From Lentinus brumalis (lineage: Eukaryota; Basidiomycota; Agaricomycetes; Polyporales; Polyporaceae): DNA of 64,000 bases. Under the pieces are notes generated by a model. That model ran no database searches and was not told the DNA's origin. It saw nothing but the letters and a program-made list of their open reading frames with translations. How positions within the stretch are numbered: the first letter of the stretch is position 1; every line of letters begins with the position of its first letter. A program made the position numbers and the translations under genes. This document shows positions 15,411 through 27,728 of the stretch, one piece after another. Location of the stretch: positions 1,922,001-1,986,000 of the forward strand of contig MARA01000002.1 in NCBI GenBank assembly GCA_001792895.1. Direction: 5' to 3'.

Positions 15411-18125
15411 ATGGACCCACATTCCCGCTTTTCTCGCTTCAATTCTCGCCAGACAAAGGCCGGCCCTGTCGCGTCGGCTTCCCGCTACATGGACCAACCC
15501 AAACCTCGTCTCGTCCTTGACGACCTCCCGACGAAGAAGGGCCCGAAGTCACCGTCGGCACATAGGAGATCGTCCTCTGCCTCTTCCACCTCTGTTCTTT
15601 ATGGCGAGAGACCTACTGTAACTAACTCGAGGGTGAAGCAAGGTATGTGCACCCGTTCGGAAGCTTTGTTCATTCGGCCCATGTCTTTGCTAGATGAGCA
15701 ATTCAGGAAGGATATGCACCTTGCGTTCGTGAACAATGCGTTACACATGAAGACCATGGTGCGTCTTGTCTGCTCTCCCTGCATCTACGTTGGCTCACGA
15801 TGAAGCATTCAGGGTATCAGCGAACCCTTCGACCAGTTAGTCGATCAATTCAATCCAAGAAAGATCACACAGGTATCTTCGGACGCCCCTTCCCCGGCTC
15901 CTCAGCTTCGCCTATGGATCCTAGCTCTCTCTCACGCAGTCTCCCGCCTCGAGCGCGTCCACTCCGCACTGGTGGAAGCGATCGTCAACATGCCTTGGAC
16001 TACGATGGACACTAGTTTTGTCAAGTCCTACACAAATTTCATATGCATGCTGGTCAGCGCCAGGCCGGAGTATCTCTCTCTCGTCCTTGGACGGATTGCG
16101 CAAGGGCTGACCCTTCGTATGTCTTTCCTTTCCCGCTTGTATCAGCTTGTGTTGACTTTCCACCATCAGAATCAGGGCTGCAAGCGTTGGACTCTGGTCT
16201 ACCAGAAAGCTCCTCAAGACCCCTCACCCGTCGTATGGTGTACGATCGCATACACTACCTGCTGCGACACCTCATTGCCCTTGTTCCCACCTGCCCCTCC
16301 ACCCTTCATCCACTACTCGCTCGCAACTTCCCACACAAGCGGCAAAATCAGAGTGAGCAAGTCACGTACATACGGAACTTGCTCCGCGTGACGGAATATT
16401 GCCCGGAGATCGCGGATCGCATACTATCTCTCATCATTGACCGTGCCATCCAAATAGATGTAAGTGTACACCATTTAGTCCGTCAATTATACTGACCGCG
16501 TTTGCCGTTCAGGTCGAGATTCAGGTGGAACTTGAGGAGCTAGAGGAACAACTGGAAGCGGACGCCGAGGAGCAGAGCCAAGTGTTCGACTTGGATCCGT
16601 TTGACACTGTAGTGGGCCAGGATGGCGAGAGTAGCGACGTCGAAGGCGAGGATGATGATGACGGTGAAGACAACCTGAGTGACCTGTCTTCCGATGCCGG
16701 AGGTGACGCGGACGATGACGAGGATCAAGAGGATGTTGCAACCGACTTCAAGCACATACAAGGCATGGTCAACAAGCTCGACTCCATTTTGAAGGTCATC
16801 TTCGACCACTTCAACCAAACTCATGCCTCCAGCGATCCTGTCCTACCTCCACTAACTTCAACCCCACCCTCCCGTGCCGATTCCCCATTTATGCTCACGC
16901 CGACTGCCGAACTTCCTCGCCCTTTTTCACCAACTACTATTGAAGAAGGCAAGGCACTTCGACGCGCGCAGTTTCATACGCTGCTATCCATCTTCGACAG
17001 AACGATTCTGCGCACGTTCAAGTCGCGATACACGCAGTTCCTCGTCTTCTGGTATTCCTCCCTCGATCCCGAGTTCGCGGACCTGTTCCAAGGGATGCTC
17101 GTCTCCAAGTCGCTTCTGGAAGAGGATCAACCCGCAGTCACTCGAGCGGCTGCCGCAAGCTACATCGCCAGCTTCGTATCCCGGGCGCAGTTTGTGGATC
17201 GGGATGCTGCCCGTCGGGTCGTGCAAGTGCTTTGCAACTTCCTCCGAGCACGACTTGACGTCTTCGAGGCTGCGCAGCAAATGGCGCAGAGCATGCCTGG
17301 AGGACAGGCTGTCAACATGAATGTCGCACAACACGGTGTATTCTATGCAGTCACACAAGCGGTGTTCCTTATCTTCTGCTTCCGATGGCGGGATCTGCTT
17401 GAGGACCAGGACGAGGTGGACGAGTTCGCGCCTACCCAGGGCCCTCCCAAGAAGTGGATGCCAGAGCTCGACGTGATCCAGCGTGTCGTCACTTCGGACC
17501 TCAATCCGCTCAAGGTACGTCCCTGCACTCTGGCTCCCGTTCTCGATCTCAGACATGAGCGCTCACACCACGCCTCCCGCAATAGGTCTGCTCGTCGAAC
17601 GTTGTGATGCAGTTTGCGCGCGTCGCGCACGCTACTGGCTTCGTGTATTGCTACTCCATCATGGACGCGAACCGCCGATCCGATTACGCGCCATCAACTC
17701 CTTCTGCTCAGACCCCTGGTGGCCGCGGCCCTAAGGGCAGGCCTCTGGTCCTACAGCATTCGATGACGTCCGAGCTCAACACGTTCTTCCCCTTCGACCC
17801 GTACAAGCTCCCGCGCTCGGGCTCGTACATCCAAGGGGTGTACCGCGAGTGGTCGTCTGTCGCCATTGACGATGAGGAGGAGGAGGAAGAGGAGGAGGAA
17901 GATGAAGACGAAGAGGACGAAGAGGAGGGCGAGGAACAGGCGGACGAGGAACAGGCGGACGCGGAGGGCGCGACTGATACCCAGCCTGTGGGTATTTTCA
18001 TCCATGGTGCCGGAGCGCCGTCGCGGCCGGCGGATGATGCGTATGGGCTTGGGGAGTCGTTTGGAGGGATGAGTATCAGTCCTGCACGACATGAGCAGCT
18101 ACAGCAACCTTTGCTGGTTGTCTGA
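15411..18125 (+). CDS. RRN3: RRN3/TIF-IA, RNA polymerase I initiation factor
   Basis: RRN3 bridges RNA polymerase I and the promoter-bound core factor and so sets rRNA synthesis rate under growth (TOR) control. The protein is about 800 aa from six exons. After a basic, Ser-rich leader (MDPHSRFSRFNSRQ) the HEAT-repeat fold is visible as LRLWILALSHAVSRLERVHS, MVYDRIHYLLRHLIALVPTC and PEIADRILSLIIDRAIQID. An acidic loop of Asp/Glu follows near 16620-16735, as in yeast Rrn3. The C-terminal half has FKSRYTQFLVFWYSSLDPEF and ITQAVFLIFCFRWRDLL-like segments (read TQAVFLIFCFRW), then VVMQFARVAHATGFVYCYS and LNTFFPFDPYKLPRS, the last a strong family signature. A second Glu/Asp run is encoded by GAG/GAA repeats at 17875-17935. 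Frame is intact throughout. Confidence 0.93.
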
Positions 18126-18426
18126 TAGGTCGCTGCTCTTCTTGTTCTTGCACTTGGGTCTTGGATGTGCATGTCGGCCTATGTCACTATCAAAATTCTC
18201 ACTTGCTGTCTTGCTTTGCGTATCACGCTCTGGATTACTGTGTAATGCATCTCATGTCTTGAATTAAACGATATCATCATAAGTTACCCTCCCGGCATCA
18301 CTCCAGGGAAGCATCGGCCAGCATTGTTGCAGCAAAGCAAAAGACAGATAACATCATTATGCCTCCGCGACTCCGGGAGTAACTATGGTATGCGCTGAAG
18401 GAGAAGGAGAGCACGGAACACGTAGT
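18126..18426. other. Intergenic between convergent RRN3 and lipin genes
   Basis: About 300 bp of shared 3' flank. AT-richer than the coding DNA on either side; no gene seen. Confidence 0.6.
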
Positions 18427-21400
18427 CTAGATGTAATCGACGTTCTTCATCTCGCCAGCGGCGTCGAGCGCCTCGTCAAACGCCTCATCCGGAACGTCCT
18501 CCTCATTCTCGCCTTCGTACCCATGATCCTCTTCGTCATCCTCCCCGAAGACCATCTCGTCGTCGGACCCAGGCTGCGAGCTGGGCAGCGATCCGGGCAT
18601 GCTCGCATCGCTTCTCCGCCTCCGCCGCCGCCGCGCCTTCTCCAGATCGCCCTCCTCGTCCTCGTACTCTGAATCTGACTCGCCCGACTCGAGCAGGGTC
18701 GGGCTGCTCGAGCTTGGGCTGCCGGCTGTCGACGAGGACGACTGCGCGAGACTCGCGAGGGTGTTACTCAGACGTTCGAAGGACGACATCTGCCGGAGCC
18801 GCGCCTGGTTCCCGATTTCCGTGCTGATCTTGTCAGCCCGTTGCTGTCCGGCCTCCGTAGCAGGCGGCGGCAGCGCAAACGACCTCGTCGGTTGACGACT
18901 GGGAACCAGACTGAAGTTCCGTATCCGCGCAAACGTGCTCCGATTAGACGTGTCCGAGCGCGCGCTGAGGGCAGGGGACGGCGGGGAGAGGTCAGGTAAG
19001 GGGAAGTCCTGGATGGGTGCCTTCCAGTAGTTGAAGTCAGTGTACTCCGCTGCCCACTTGCGGTTGATGGGCGGGAACATCTGGTCGACGAGGTCGGTCA
19101 TATGGATGTAGGACGACTTGTACCCCGCGAGCTCGAGGAGCTCCATCTTGACCTCGCCCGTGGAGTCGATCGTGAAGATGCGCGAGCTCGGGATGTTCAC
19201 AGAGCGATAGGACAGCGCGTCCGTAATACGGTTGCCGAAGCCGGCGTAGAAGGGGTTGTGCGAAGGTCCACCGAAGAGCTTCTGGATGTCTCGAAGACAT
19301 GCCATCTTGAACACCTCGGGTTTCCGCATGATAACCTCGCTGCGACACGGTCAGTCTCTCAGATATGGGACAGCTAGTGTGACACGCACCGATGCAGCGA
19401 CGCCATCAGACGGTCGGGGCTCATGATGACAGGGCCTTCCGGTAACTGATAGTCGTTCTGCTTGATGCCCTTCAGGTACTCCCGGGTAGAATCCGCCTGC
19501 CCGATGGCTCTTGATGTAAGGTATAGGATCTTATAGCCATTACGGCAGATATCGGTGTAGAGCTTGGCGACACCGACATGCGTCCAGTCCCGACCAATCA
19601 TCGTGAAGACATGACCAAGGGCATCCGACCTGGTACAGTCCACGCAGGTTAGCAGTGCGATCACACATCTAACAGGATGGTCACGTACTTCGTAATGGTC
19701 CCGTCAATGTCAGACACAACGACTTGATCCGTGTACTCCCAGACGAACAACCTCGCACTACATGCGGCGACACCAGTCGACGACAGTGAGAACGTCACCG
19801 AGTTGGCGCCAGGGTGAAGATTGAGCGATTTCTGGACCGATCTGCTTTAGCTGCTAAGGTGATGACTACCGCATACAAGGTTGCTTACCAGCTGGTCTGA
19901 CGTCAGGCGCAAGGTTTTTGCGAATCTCTTCTCTGTCGTCTCGCTCGCCTCGGGTATAGGCTGGGATGTATTCGGCGTCTCAGTCACACGCCTCGCAGTT
20001 GCTACAGGCGGTGCAGACGCAGATGATGCTGAACGGCGTATAGGCGTGCCTTCGGATGAAGAGGAGTTCGTCGGCTTCAGATCTGCCTTGGGCTGACAAT
20101 CACATCAGTTAGGGATTTGCAACAAGGAGACTGAGCAGACGTACAGTCGCAACACTGGAAGGCTCTGAGTTTGTGTGTCCTAGATCAGGTCTCGCCGCCC
20201 CCTCTGCTCTACGACTCCTGGTCCACCATCGAACCCACGACGATGATGTTGGCGTGCGAGTGGCCGCACTGTCCTTTCCGGAGGCATCAGACGCAACCGA
20301 GGACTCAGTCACCGTGCGTCTGAGACGACGATCGTCAGCCTCATCCTCGGACTTGGCATACTCATCCTCGGAGAACGGCTGTGGCGAGACTGGCCGCGAC
20401 GAGACTAGCGACCGCTGGTCTTGCAAGGCAGCCTCTCGCCATGCCACCAGGGCTTCCATGAGCGGGGACCCGTCTCGCCGTCGAATGTACCTGTTCGTAT
20501 TGATGCGATCAGCATCATGAGGAGCAATAGTAGTACTATCAGGCGCACTTATCTCCTGCCCATCGCAGAACAAGGTTCTCGTCTCGTACGACCCTCTCGT
20601 CACTCAGGAAGCGTTCAAAGTCGATCTTGCCTTGCTCGAAACACTGGTAGTCCTCCACCTCGTCCTCGCCCAGTGTATCTTGCGCGACGATCGCGAGCTC
20701 AAACTCTATCGTCCGTCCCTCAATGAACACACGGTACCGCGTCGGGTCGTTCTTGTCAACCGTGAGCCGCCCACCAAAGCCATACGGCGCCGTATCCGCG
20801 TCCGCGTCAGGCGTGCGCTCGCGACCCGGAAAGGCAGGAGGTCGGGCATACTGCGCGTCCGGAACTTCGGACATCATGCGACTCTTGCCTTTCCTTGGGG
20901 CAAGGTCCGCCGAAACGCCAGGCGGGGAGCCATGCGGATGCACATGTGCAAATGTCGTACGTATTGGAGTCTTCTGGGGAAAGTTACCCCAGTCCCACGT
21001 GTACTGCTCCGTGTCAGGAGGGTGTATCGTTGGCAGCTCGGGAATTTGAGGGCGTCCATTGGAACTAGAGGGTGTGCGTGTGACTGTGGCGGAGGCAGGA
21101 AGGCGAGACACCGAAGACTCGTACTCGTCCTCGTGTTCGGGAGGCGGTTCGGAGGTCGCGCGGGGGAAGGGTATTAATGGGGGTGCTTGGGCGGGTGGGG
21201 ATGGTGTTCCTGTAGTACGATGCTCGGTAAAGTCTTCGCGCGAAGGGAAGGAGGGTGCTCACTTGATGGACCAGGTGTTCTATCCGAACTTGATGAGCCG
21301 GAGGGAGAAGAGCCTCTTGCCCTCGTAGAACCAGACGTGATTGTAGCATCGGAAGCGTCTCGGGCATGTTGGCGGGAATGGTACCCCTCAACATCGAACA

Positions 21401-22381
21401 CCATGTCTACCGAAGGAGTCATGACATGAACTTAGCGATCATTATGGTATACTCACCGTTGGCGTACTTCACATGGGGCTCATGCACCGGTTCTGCTCCC
21501 TCAGGGAGGATTTCACCACCGCTCTCATCCGTAGGGAAGTCCACCCCGGTGAATCTCCGGTTGACCGCAATAGCACTTTGCTTAAGGGACTCGCAGTTGT
21601 CCTTCTCGGCCTGCTGGAGACTTTCAAGGATTGTCTGGTCTTCGAGCTTGTCCTCCTGCGCCTTCTCAGCCTCCTTCGCGATACCTATCATAGCCTTGCC
21701 AAGCTGCGCGGTCTTCGTGAGTATACCCGGTCCATGCGACTTGTCATCCTGTGATTGCGATGGCTCGCGCGAGTCTGAGGAGGGTGAAGCGGTGTCCTCG
21801 TGCGGAGGGCTCTCGCCAGTCGCGTCGAGATCGAGGAATTCGGGCTCTTGGCTGCCACTGGCAGAGTCCTTGACAGCAGGAGAGGCGGGACCGGCACCGA
21901 ACCTGCCTGTGTCTCGTGTCTGCGCGTTCGTCTGTCCGGGCTTAGTCGCTTCGAGGATCGGACTGGTAACGAGGTTCTCTGGGATCTCCTCTTCGGTCTC
22001 GAAGACAAAGAAGGCTTCCCCGGCCTCGCCAATCTTCATGGAGAACGGTACGAGCTGGCCATTTACGAACACGTCGACCTATGCGAACTTCCACGTTGGA
22101 TTGACTGCAATGGAGTACACGCGCGAATGTAGGCCCACCTTCTTGTCCTGTGGCCGCAACACTTGCCATTTCCCGAACCTTACATGGAACGGCGAGCATA
22201 CAAGCTCGGTCTCCTCCTCTGACAGTGGCCCAGGTGGTTCTATTGCGGGGTGCTCAGGTATGTGCTTGGGCCTGCGGATAACGATGACGTCGATGGCGCC
22301 TGTGAGGGTGGAGGGATTGAGGTCCTTGTAGTACTGGTATGGTGCGCTGATTGCGCTGACTGCGCCGCGGAGGTAGTTCAT
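18427..22381 (-). CDS. PAH1: Lipin-family phosphatidate phosphatase (Pah1/Ned1)
   Basis: The enzyme dephosphorylates phosphatidate to diacylglycerol for triacylglycerol and phospholipid synthesis and shapes the nuclear envelope. It is about 1,170 aa in about nine exons. The N-LIP domain begins MNYLRGAVSAISAPYQYYKD and contains GAIDVIVIRRP, CSPFHVRFGKWQVLRPQDKK and, after an intron carrying an in-frame TAG, VDVFVNGQLVPFSMKIGEAG (Gly of the essential GEAGEAFFV patch present). The middle is a long Ser/Pro-rich linker. The C-LIP haloacid-dehalogenase domain has SDIDGTITKSDALGH, the catalytic DxDxT, split by an intron, then ILYLTSRAIGQADSTREYL and DIQKLFGGPSHNPFYAGFGN. An acidic, Ser-rich tail ends NVDYI. 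In yeast Pah1 is regulated by many phosphosites and the linker and tail here are rich in SP/TP, consistent with that. Confidence 0.96.
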
Positions 22382-22883
22382 CGCCGCGTGCGACGCGGAC
22401 GCAGGGAAAGGCGACGAGGAGGAGGAGGAGGAGGAGGGGATGGGGAGCGCTGCACAAGCCGTGTCTCTCCTTCTGTACCCCAGCCAGATCCAGCAAGGCG
22501 CTGAGCAGACGTTCGTCACACGTGATATCACCCTCTCCGACGATGCGCGGTTTGCAGCGACGTCAGACAAGAGTAAACCTCGTGCTAATCGTCTGTCGCA
22601 AGGAGCTTATCACGTACAAACTGCGGAACTTCGTGTGGACGGTCGCCGAGGGTCACTGTGCTGGCCATCGAGGTGCGTGTACGATATCCGACGACTGTCA
22701 ACCACGACTCGCTGATCACGCGCAATTGCAAAAGCGTTCCTTTTTGGACGCTCTTCAACACTGATGAAAGCATCCTGGCACGGAGAGCACGAGGCGGCGC
22801 GAGCACGGCTGAATATCGCAGCGAAGCACGCAGCTCGAGCAAACAACACAGAAGCTTCGAGGTAACGAATACATGGTGCGTAA
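22382..22883. other. Lipin 5' flank / NDUFB9 3' flank
   Basis: Both genes are on the minus strand, so this holds the NDUFB9 3' UTR and the lipin promoter and 5' UTR. It contains a trinucleotide microsatellite but no gene I can support. Confidence 0.6.
22415..22438. repeat. (GAG)n microsatellite in the lipin 5' leader
   Basis: About eight copies of GAG/GGA just upstream of the lipin ATG; on the transcribed strand this is a CTC/CCT tract in the likely 5' UTR. Confidence 0.7.
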
Positions 22884-23489
22884 TCAATGGCCTCCGCCGT
22901 GGCGACCGTGCTCCTCGTTGTATGGCTCGTGCTCGAAGATAGGGCCGACCGGGGGCTAAGCGTAATAGGTGAGTCCGCAGCCACTGTGATAACGGTCTCT
23001 TGGGGACATACCGGCAGGTTCCGCTCCCTGGACGAGGGTCAGACAGTACCAAGACTGAGAACAAGGTGCGGACATACCACTTGGTGCCATCCGGAGCCTC
23101 GGGGGCTGGCGTAATCGCGCATGAGGACAAGGTTACCATCGCAAGGAAAGTACAAGGACTCACGCCGGTAAGGATCAGGGTGCTTCCGTGCCGCAAGGTC
23201 TGCCTCGGCCTTGGCAAGGAGGGTAGCAAGGGCACGGGGGTTACGGACATCCCTATAGATGGCGGCAGTGGATTGCGAACGTGATAGGACGGTATGGATA
23301 AGCTTGAACGAGCTTGAGTGCCATGGGCACGCACCTGTTCCTGTCGAACTCTGCCCGGATGGAGAGGGCGCGCGCTCTCCACAAGTCTCGCTGGACGATC
23401 CAGTCTAGCTCATTTTGTAGTATGCGACGGTAGAGAGACTTGACGTAGGACCTGTGCGCCGCGGTGAACGGCGACGGGAGGGACGACAT
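22884..23489 (-). CDS. NDUFB9: NADH dehydrogenase subunit NDUFB9 (B22, LYR family)
   Basis: An accessory subunit of mitochondrial complex I carrying the LYR motif that docks the acyl carrier protein. Four exons are needed. Exon 1 is MSSLPSPFTAAHRSYVKSLY with LYRRILQNELDWIVQRDLWR, the LYR being residues 19-21. Exon 2 gives RDVRNPRALATLLAKAEADL. Exon 3 gives PEAPDGTKW joined to ERNLP. The last exon ends GPIFEHEPYNEEHGRHGGGH with TGA at 22884-22886. A total of about 115-120 aa agrees with the family. Later exons are short and only make sense after splicing. It is divergent from the membrane-protein gene at 23851. The exact acceptor of the last exon is uncertain. Confidence 0.85.
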
Positions 23490-23850
23490 GGTTCAGTGCT
23501 GGACGAGAGCTCGGCGCCAGACGCGGGAAGGACGGCGGCGCTTGGGGGCGATTCACACAGTGTGACGGGCGTGACGGTGATGGTCGGGACGCGGCCACGT
23601 GACGGACACGGCTACACGAAAAGTGGTTATTTGTGCCGTGTTTGTGCGAGTGGGCGTACGGCGAGGATATTACCACGGTTCGAGTGTCGGCTGAGGCTCG
23701 CAACGCAGACGGCCAAGCTCCCTTCACGACCTCGACTTGTTCCCGCTCGACGGTTCCACGAAGGCCCTACGCCCACGCGCTCAACGCACACGACACTCCC
23801 TCAAGACCCGCAAGACTAAGGACGTCACGCCCTCAAGAACTACGCCCAAC
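23490..23850. promoter_or_regulatory. Divergent promoter region NDUFB9 / membrane protein
   Basis: The 361 bp between two divergent ATGs must carry both promoters. No specific element was recognised. Confidence 0.45.
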
Positions 23851-26800
23851 ATGATTCCGCTCATCCCAACGCTCGCACTTGCTTTCGTCTCCTTCATCAG
23901 CTCAGCGTTCGTAATTCTTCGCATTCTCATTCCCATCCTGCCCCCGCATCCCCTCAGCCGTCGAGTCCGCCCCGTAAGCTCTCGTACCCTGTCTATAATC
24001 AGTCGCAGACCAGCTGACAGTGCTCACTCTCACAGTCCGAATTTGGTCTTCCTAACTATCGGTCTATCTCTCCAGCAGACAAGAGCCACCTCTGGCTCGC
24101 CTCTTGCGACCTCCTCGCCCTCATCATCTTCACATGGCAAGCTGTGAATGAATATCTCGGTGGTCCCGCTGGCTACGCCATCATCAATGACCCTGCTGCT
24201 GCTGCCAGGCTTTGGTTCGCCATGTCCGTGCGCCAGACGTGCCTCCTCATCATCTCGGGCTTGACCCTCCTCCACGTCCGCATGGGTCGCTCGGTGGCCT
24301 TCGGGAGCAAGCATTGGATGCTCTGGGCCCCAACCCTCATCCTCGTCGCAACTTCGACCGCTCTCGCTGGCGTACTCGCCGCGACCAACATCAACACCCT
24401 GTTTGTCGGCATGGCTGCCTACTCCTCCGCTGTCGCGTTGCTCAGCACTGCTGTGTTCAGCTGCCTCGTTGGCACCCTCGTCATCATCAAGCGGAACCTC
24501 GCTGCCTTTGACGAAATCCGCAACCCTTGGCCCCCGTCCAAGGAGAACCTGGTTGAGGAGAGGCCCCGCCCGAGCTTCGCCACAGAGGACGTCGATGTGC
24601 TCAAGGATGGCTCTTCGTGGATCACGTCCCGCGCGAGCTCCCGGTGCGAGAGTGTCTCCGCGTTCTCGTTCTCGACGCATCACACGCACTCGCACTCGCG
24701 CATGCCCTCGAACGCGAGCGCGCGTATGCTTCCCCACCCGGCGACGGCGTCCTACCCCTCGGTCGCACCCAAGTCGTCCTTCTGGTTCAATCCGGCCACT
24801 CCCTTCGGCAACCGCGAGTCTGTTCCCCCCGTCCCGCCTCTGCCTGCGCCGTACCGTCCCAAGTCCACGACCTCGGTCCAGATCAACAATGACCCTGACC
24901 CGTTCAAGAAGCAGGCTCCTCGCATGGGCTCTCAGTCGTCATGGCTCACTGAGCCCTCGCAGTACCAAGCGTCTCTTTCGAACTGGTCGTTCCCTACCAC
25001 GCATCCGCCTTCACCTCCGCCTACTGCGGCGTCGCTTCCCGGCTTGGGCACTGACATTTTGCCCTCGACTGCGGTGTCCCGCCCTACGACTCCTGCCATG
25101 GCTAGTGCGGAAGTCCTCGGGGGTTACGGTTACAACCCTGAAGCTGCTCAGGCTGAGAAGGGCTTTAACAGCTTCTCTTCGACCGCCTCCCGCGATCTCG
25201 ACATGTCCGTTTTCCGTACCGCAGGCTGGCTTATGATGATATGGGTTCCCCAGGTATGTGATTTGTGTTCATTTTCTGCGGTGCAGTGTGTCCTGAACTA
25301 TCCTTTCCGTAGGGTCTGGCTCTCCCGTTCCTGTTCATGGCTTCTCCTGGCTCCACCAGCTCAGCCGCGTCGATTTTGTTGATGCTCTCAGTCACGCTCT
25401 CTGCCCCCTTGCTCTCGCTTAACCTGCTCTTCCGCTCGCCCATCCCTATTCCCACTGAGCTCTTCGAGACTTACAGCGAGCCCCCGTCCGCTGTCTTACG
25501 CGCGCCCTCTCCCCAGAGCACCGCAGCCTCATACAAGTACTCGCACGAGTATAAGCGTAGCGGCAGCGTGACAGTCGTGGAGTCCCGCCGCAGTACCGAC
25601 GTCTGGCTCACGAACGGCGACGCTGTCGACGGCAAGGGCAAGATCGGTCGGGCCCTCGGCCTTCTTGGACCCAAGCCCAAGCTCGCTGTCCTCCCGCCTG
25701 AGGGTGTGCAGAATGAGGAACCGCTCACTCCCCCGCTCCCCATGCAGATGCAGTCTGAGCGTTCACTGCCTCCGACTCCAGCCCAGAGCGAGCGCAGTGC
25801 AGAGTTCGGCAGGACCCCCCGTCGCCCTCGCAAGGAGAGCAAGGCGAGCTCGTACTACTCCGGCGCCTCTGACAGTGCGGCATTCCAGACGCAGATCCTC
25901 ATCGCCCAGCGCCACTACTCTGCTCTCGCGCAGACTATTGCTGTCCCGCCTTCGCCCACTGCACCTGCTGACTTTGAGCACCGCGCGTCCATGGACGAGG
26001 CCGTCAATGTCAGCGGCGTCGAGACCAAACAGACGTCGCGTTCCTCGCAGCACCTCCGTGTCCGCTCCGTGTCCTCCGTCACTGGCAACATCAGCACGGA
26101 CTCGCGTTTCCCGGTCAGCCCTCCGCCCGCGTCGCCTCTCCCGCCAACGCCTCCTTCCGTGCGCGAGCGCAAGGCACGCATGCTCTCCCACCGCAAGTCG
26201 TACTCGCAATCGTCCTCGTCCGTCGGCTTCTCCTTCGGCCCCATCGCAGGGGACGATATGGCGGAGATCGACGCGCTCTCGGCGCGGGTCCTTCCGCTTC
26301 TCATTCCCGGCTTGACGGTTGGCAACGATGTGCGCGTGCGCGACGACTGGGGGTTCACTCCGTCCCCGCGTCCGGCGAAGGCGAAGGCGAGCGGCACGAT
26401 GAAGAGCTCCAAGACTGTCCCGCTTGAGCTTGGCGGATACTCCACGGACTTCTCGTCTCCCATTGGACACTCGACCCCTGCTGAGCAGAAGCCTGCCCCG
26501 AGGGAGAGGAAGGCGTCCGGTCATCGTCGTAACCACTTCAGTCTGCCTAGGTATGTCTCCTTGACGGTCGTGTACGCATGGAAGAACGCTGAATCTTTGT
26601 TCCTGCTTCTGCAGCCTTAGTCTCGGCAAGGATGGCGTCCACGCACTCTCCACCTGGCGCAACGACCTCAACCGTGCTCTCGAGAACAAGTTTGGCCAGT
26701 ACTACGCCAGCACGGTTGACAACAACAGGCGCAACACCGTCTACGGCTATGAAGGCGAGCTTGTCGCGAACTCGGGCTCGCAGCTCAACGTTGTATCCGA

Positions 26801-27728
26801 GGATGACGAATTGCTCCGTCCGGCTTCTCCCGCTGCACCTGTACAGCGTGAGCGTCCCGTCTCCGCCAGGACCTTTGGCCCCGACTCCCTTGGCCTGCCG
26901 TCCGATGTGGGCTCTGGCCGCGCCAGCTCGCGTCAGTCGCGCAATTCGCTCGCTACGCTCATCAGTGCCCTTGACCAGGAGCTGCGCCTTCCGCACCCTC
27001 CGCTGTCTGCTGCCTCCGAGGTCACGCTCTTTGACCCAGCGAACTTCGACCCCGCAAACTTCGACCCCGCAAACTTCGACCCCGCGAGCTTCGATCCTGA
27101 GGCGGACGGTCCACTCGCATCCAGCACTCCGCACGAGGCGCAGCGCACGGCGCAGCTCAAGTCCAAGTCGCGTCGCCGTGAGAACGGTGTTCCGCCCGTG
27201 CCCAAGCTGCGCGACGGCCCCAAGCAGAGCCGCCGCTCGAGTATCCGGTACATCGTCTCGGACGAGAACGCCCCTCTCCCTTCCCCAGCGGCGGAGCCCG
27301 AGAACGCACCTTCGCGCAGCAACAGTGGAAAGAGCATCGCGTCGTGGTCTGCGCGCGCGATTCGCCCGCTTGTGCCCAAGTCACCGAAGAGCAAGGCCAA
27401 GGCCAAGGCCCAGAAGGCAAACCTGAAGCTCGCGTCTCCGCCCGCCGGTGGGCTGCGCCCGCTCTCGCTCCTCCAGGACCGCGATGTCAACCAGGAGACG
27501 AAACCGCTGAGCTTGAGCAAGAAGAGCAAGGTGGCGGACGAGAACGCCGACCCCTACGCGCCGAGCGGGCTCGCTAAGATGAAGTCTGGGTTCAAGCCGC
27601 TCAAGCTGTCGCGTTCGGAGACGACGAAGGAGCGGGCTGCGCTTCGCCAGAAGGAGGTCCTCCCTGACGTCGTCGTCCGCCCGCCGTCGGAGGTCGAGCG
27701 CGGTGTGCTCGGATATGGCTGGGCCTGA
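23851..27728 (+). CDS. Predicted seven-segment membrane protein with long loop and tail
   Basis: I do not recognise a named family. The protein is about 1,230 aa from four exons, with introns at about 23973-24033, 25255-25312 and 26550-26616. Hydrophobic segments occur at the start (IPLIPTLALAFVSFISSAFV), then LWLASCDLLALIIFTW, TCLLIISGLTLLHV, LWAPTLILVATSTALAGVLA and AAYSSAVALLSTAVFSCLV. A roughly 250-residue Ser/Pro-rich region follows, then two more segments (around MIWVPQGLALPFLFM and ILLMLSVTLSAPLLSLNLLF). The last 650 or so residues are soluble and low in complexity, apart from a folded-looking patch LSTWRNDLNRALENKFGQYY. Four copies of a DPANF-like pentapeptide lie near 27033-27092. 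Agaricomycete genomes commonly carry such proteins (general knowledge, not checked). The layout suggests a plasma-membrane or endomembrane protein; a receptor role would be speculation. Confidence 0.8.
27033..27092 (+). repeat. Coding minisatellite, 4 x 15 bp (DPANF repeats)
   Basis: Four in-frame 15 bp units encode DPANF, DPANF, DPANF, DPASF. The units differ at only a few positions, which suggests recent slippage or unequal exchange within the coding sequence. Confidence 0.9.

Noticed and set aside
22079..22140. In-frame stop codon in the lipin N-LIP domain
   Set aside because: It lies in an intron (GTGGGC...GCATAG); splicing joins RPQDKK to VDVFVNG as in other lipins.
25663..27134. Long open frames antisense to the seven-segment membrane protein
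   Set aside because: They mirror GC-rich coding sequence, are very Arg-rich, and lack motifs; the plus-strand frame carries the membrane segments and splice sites.
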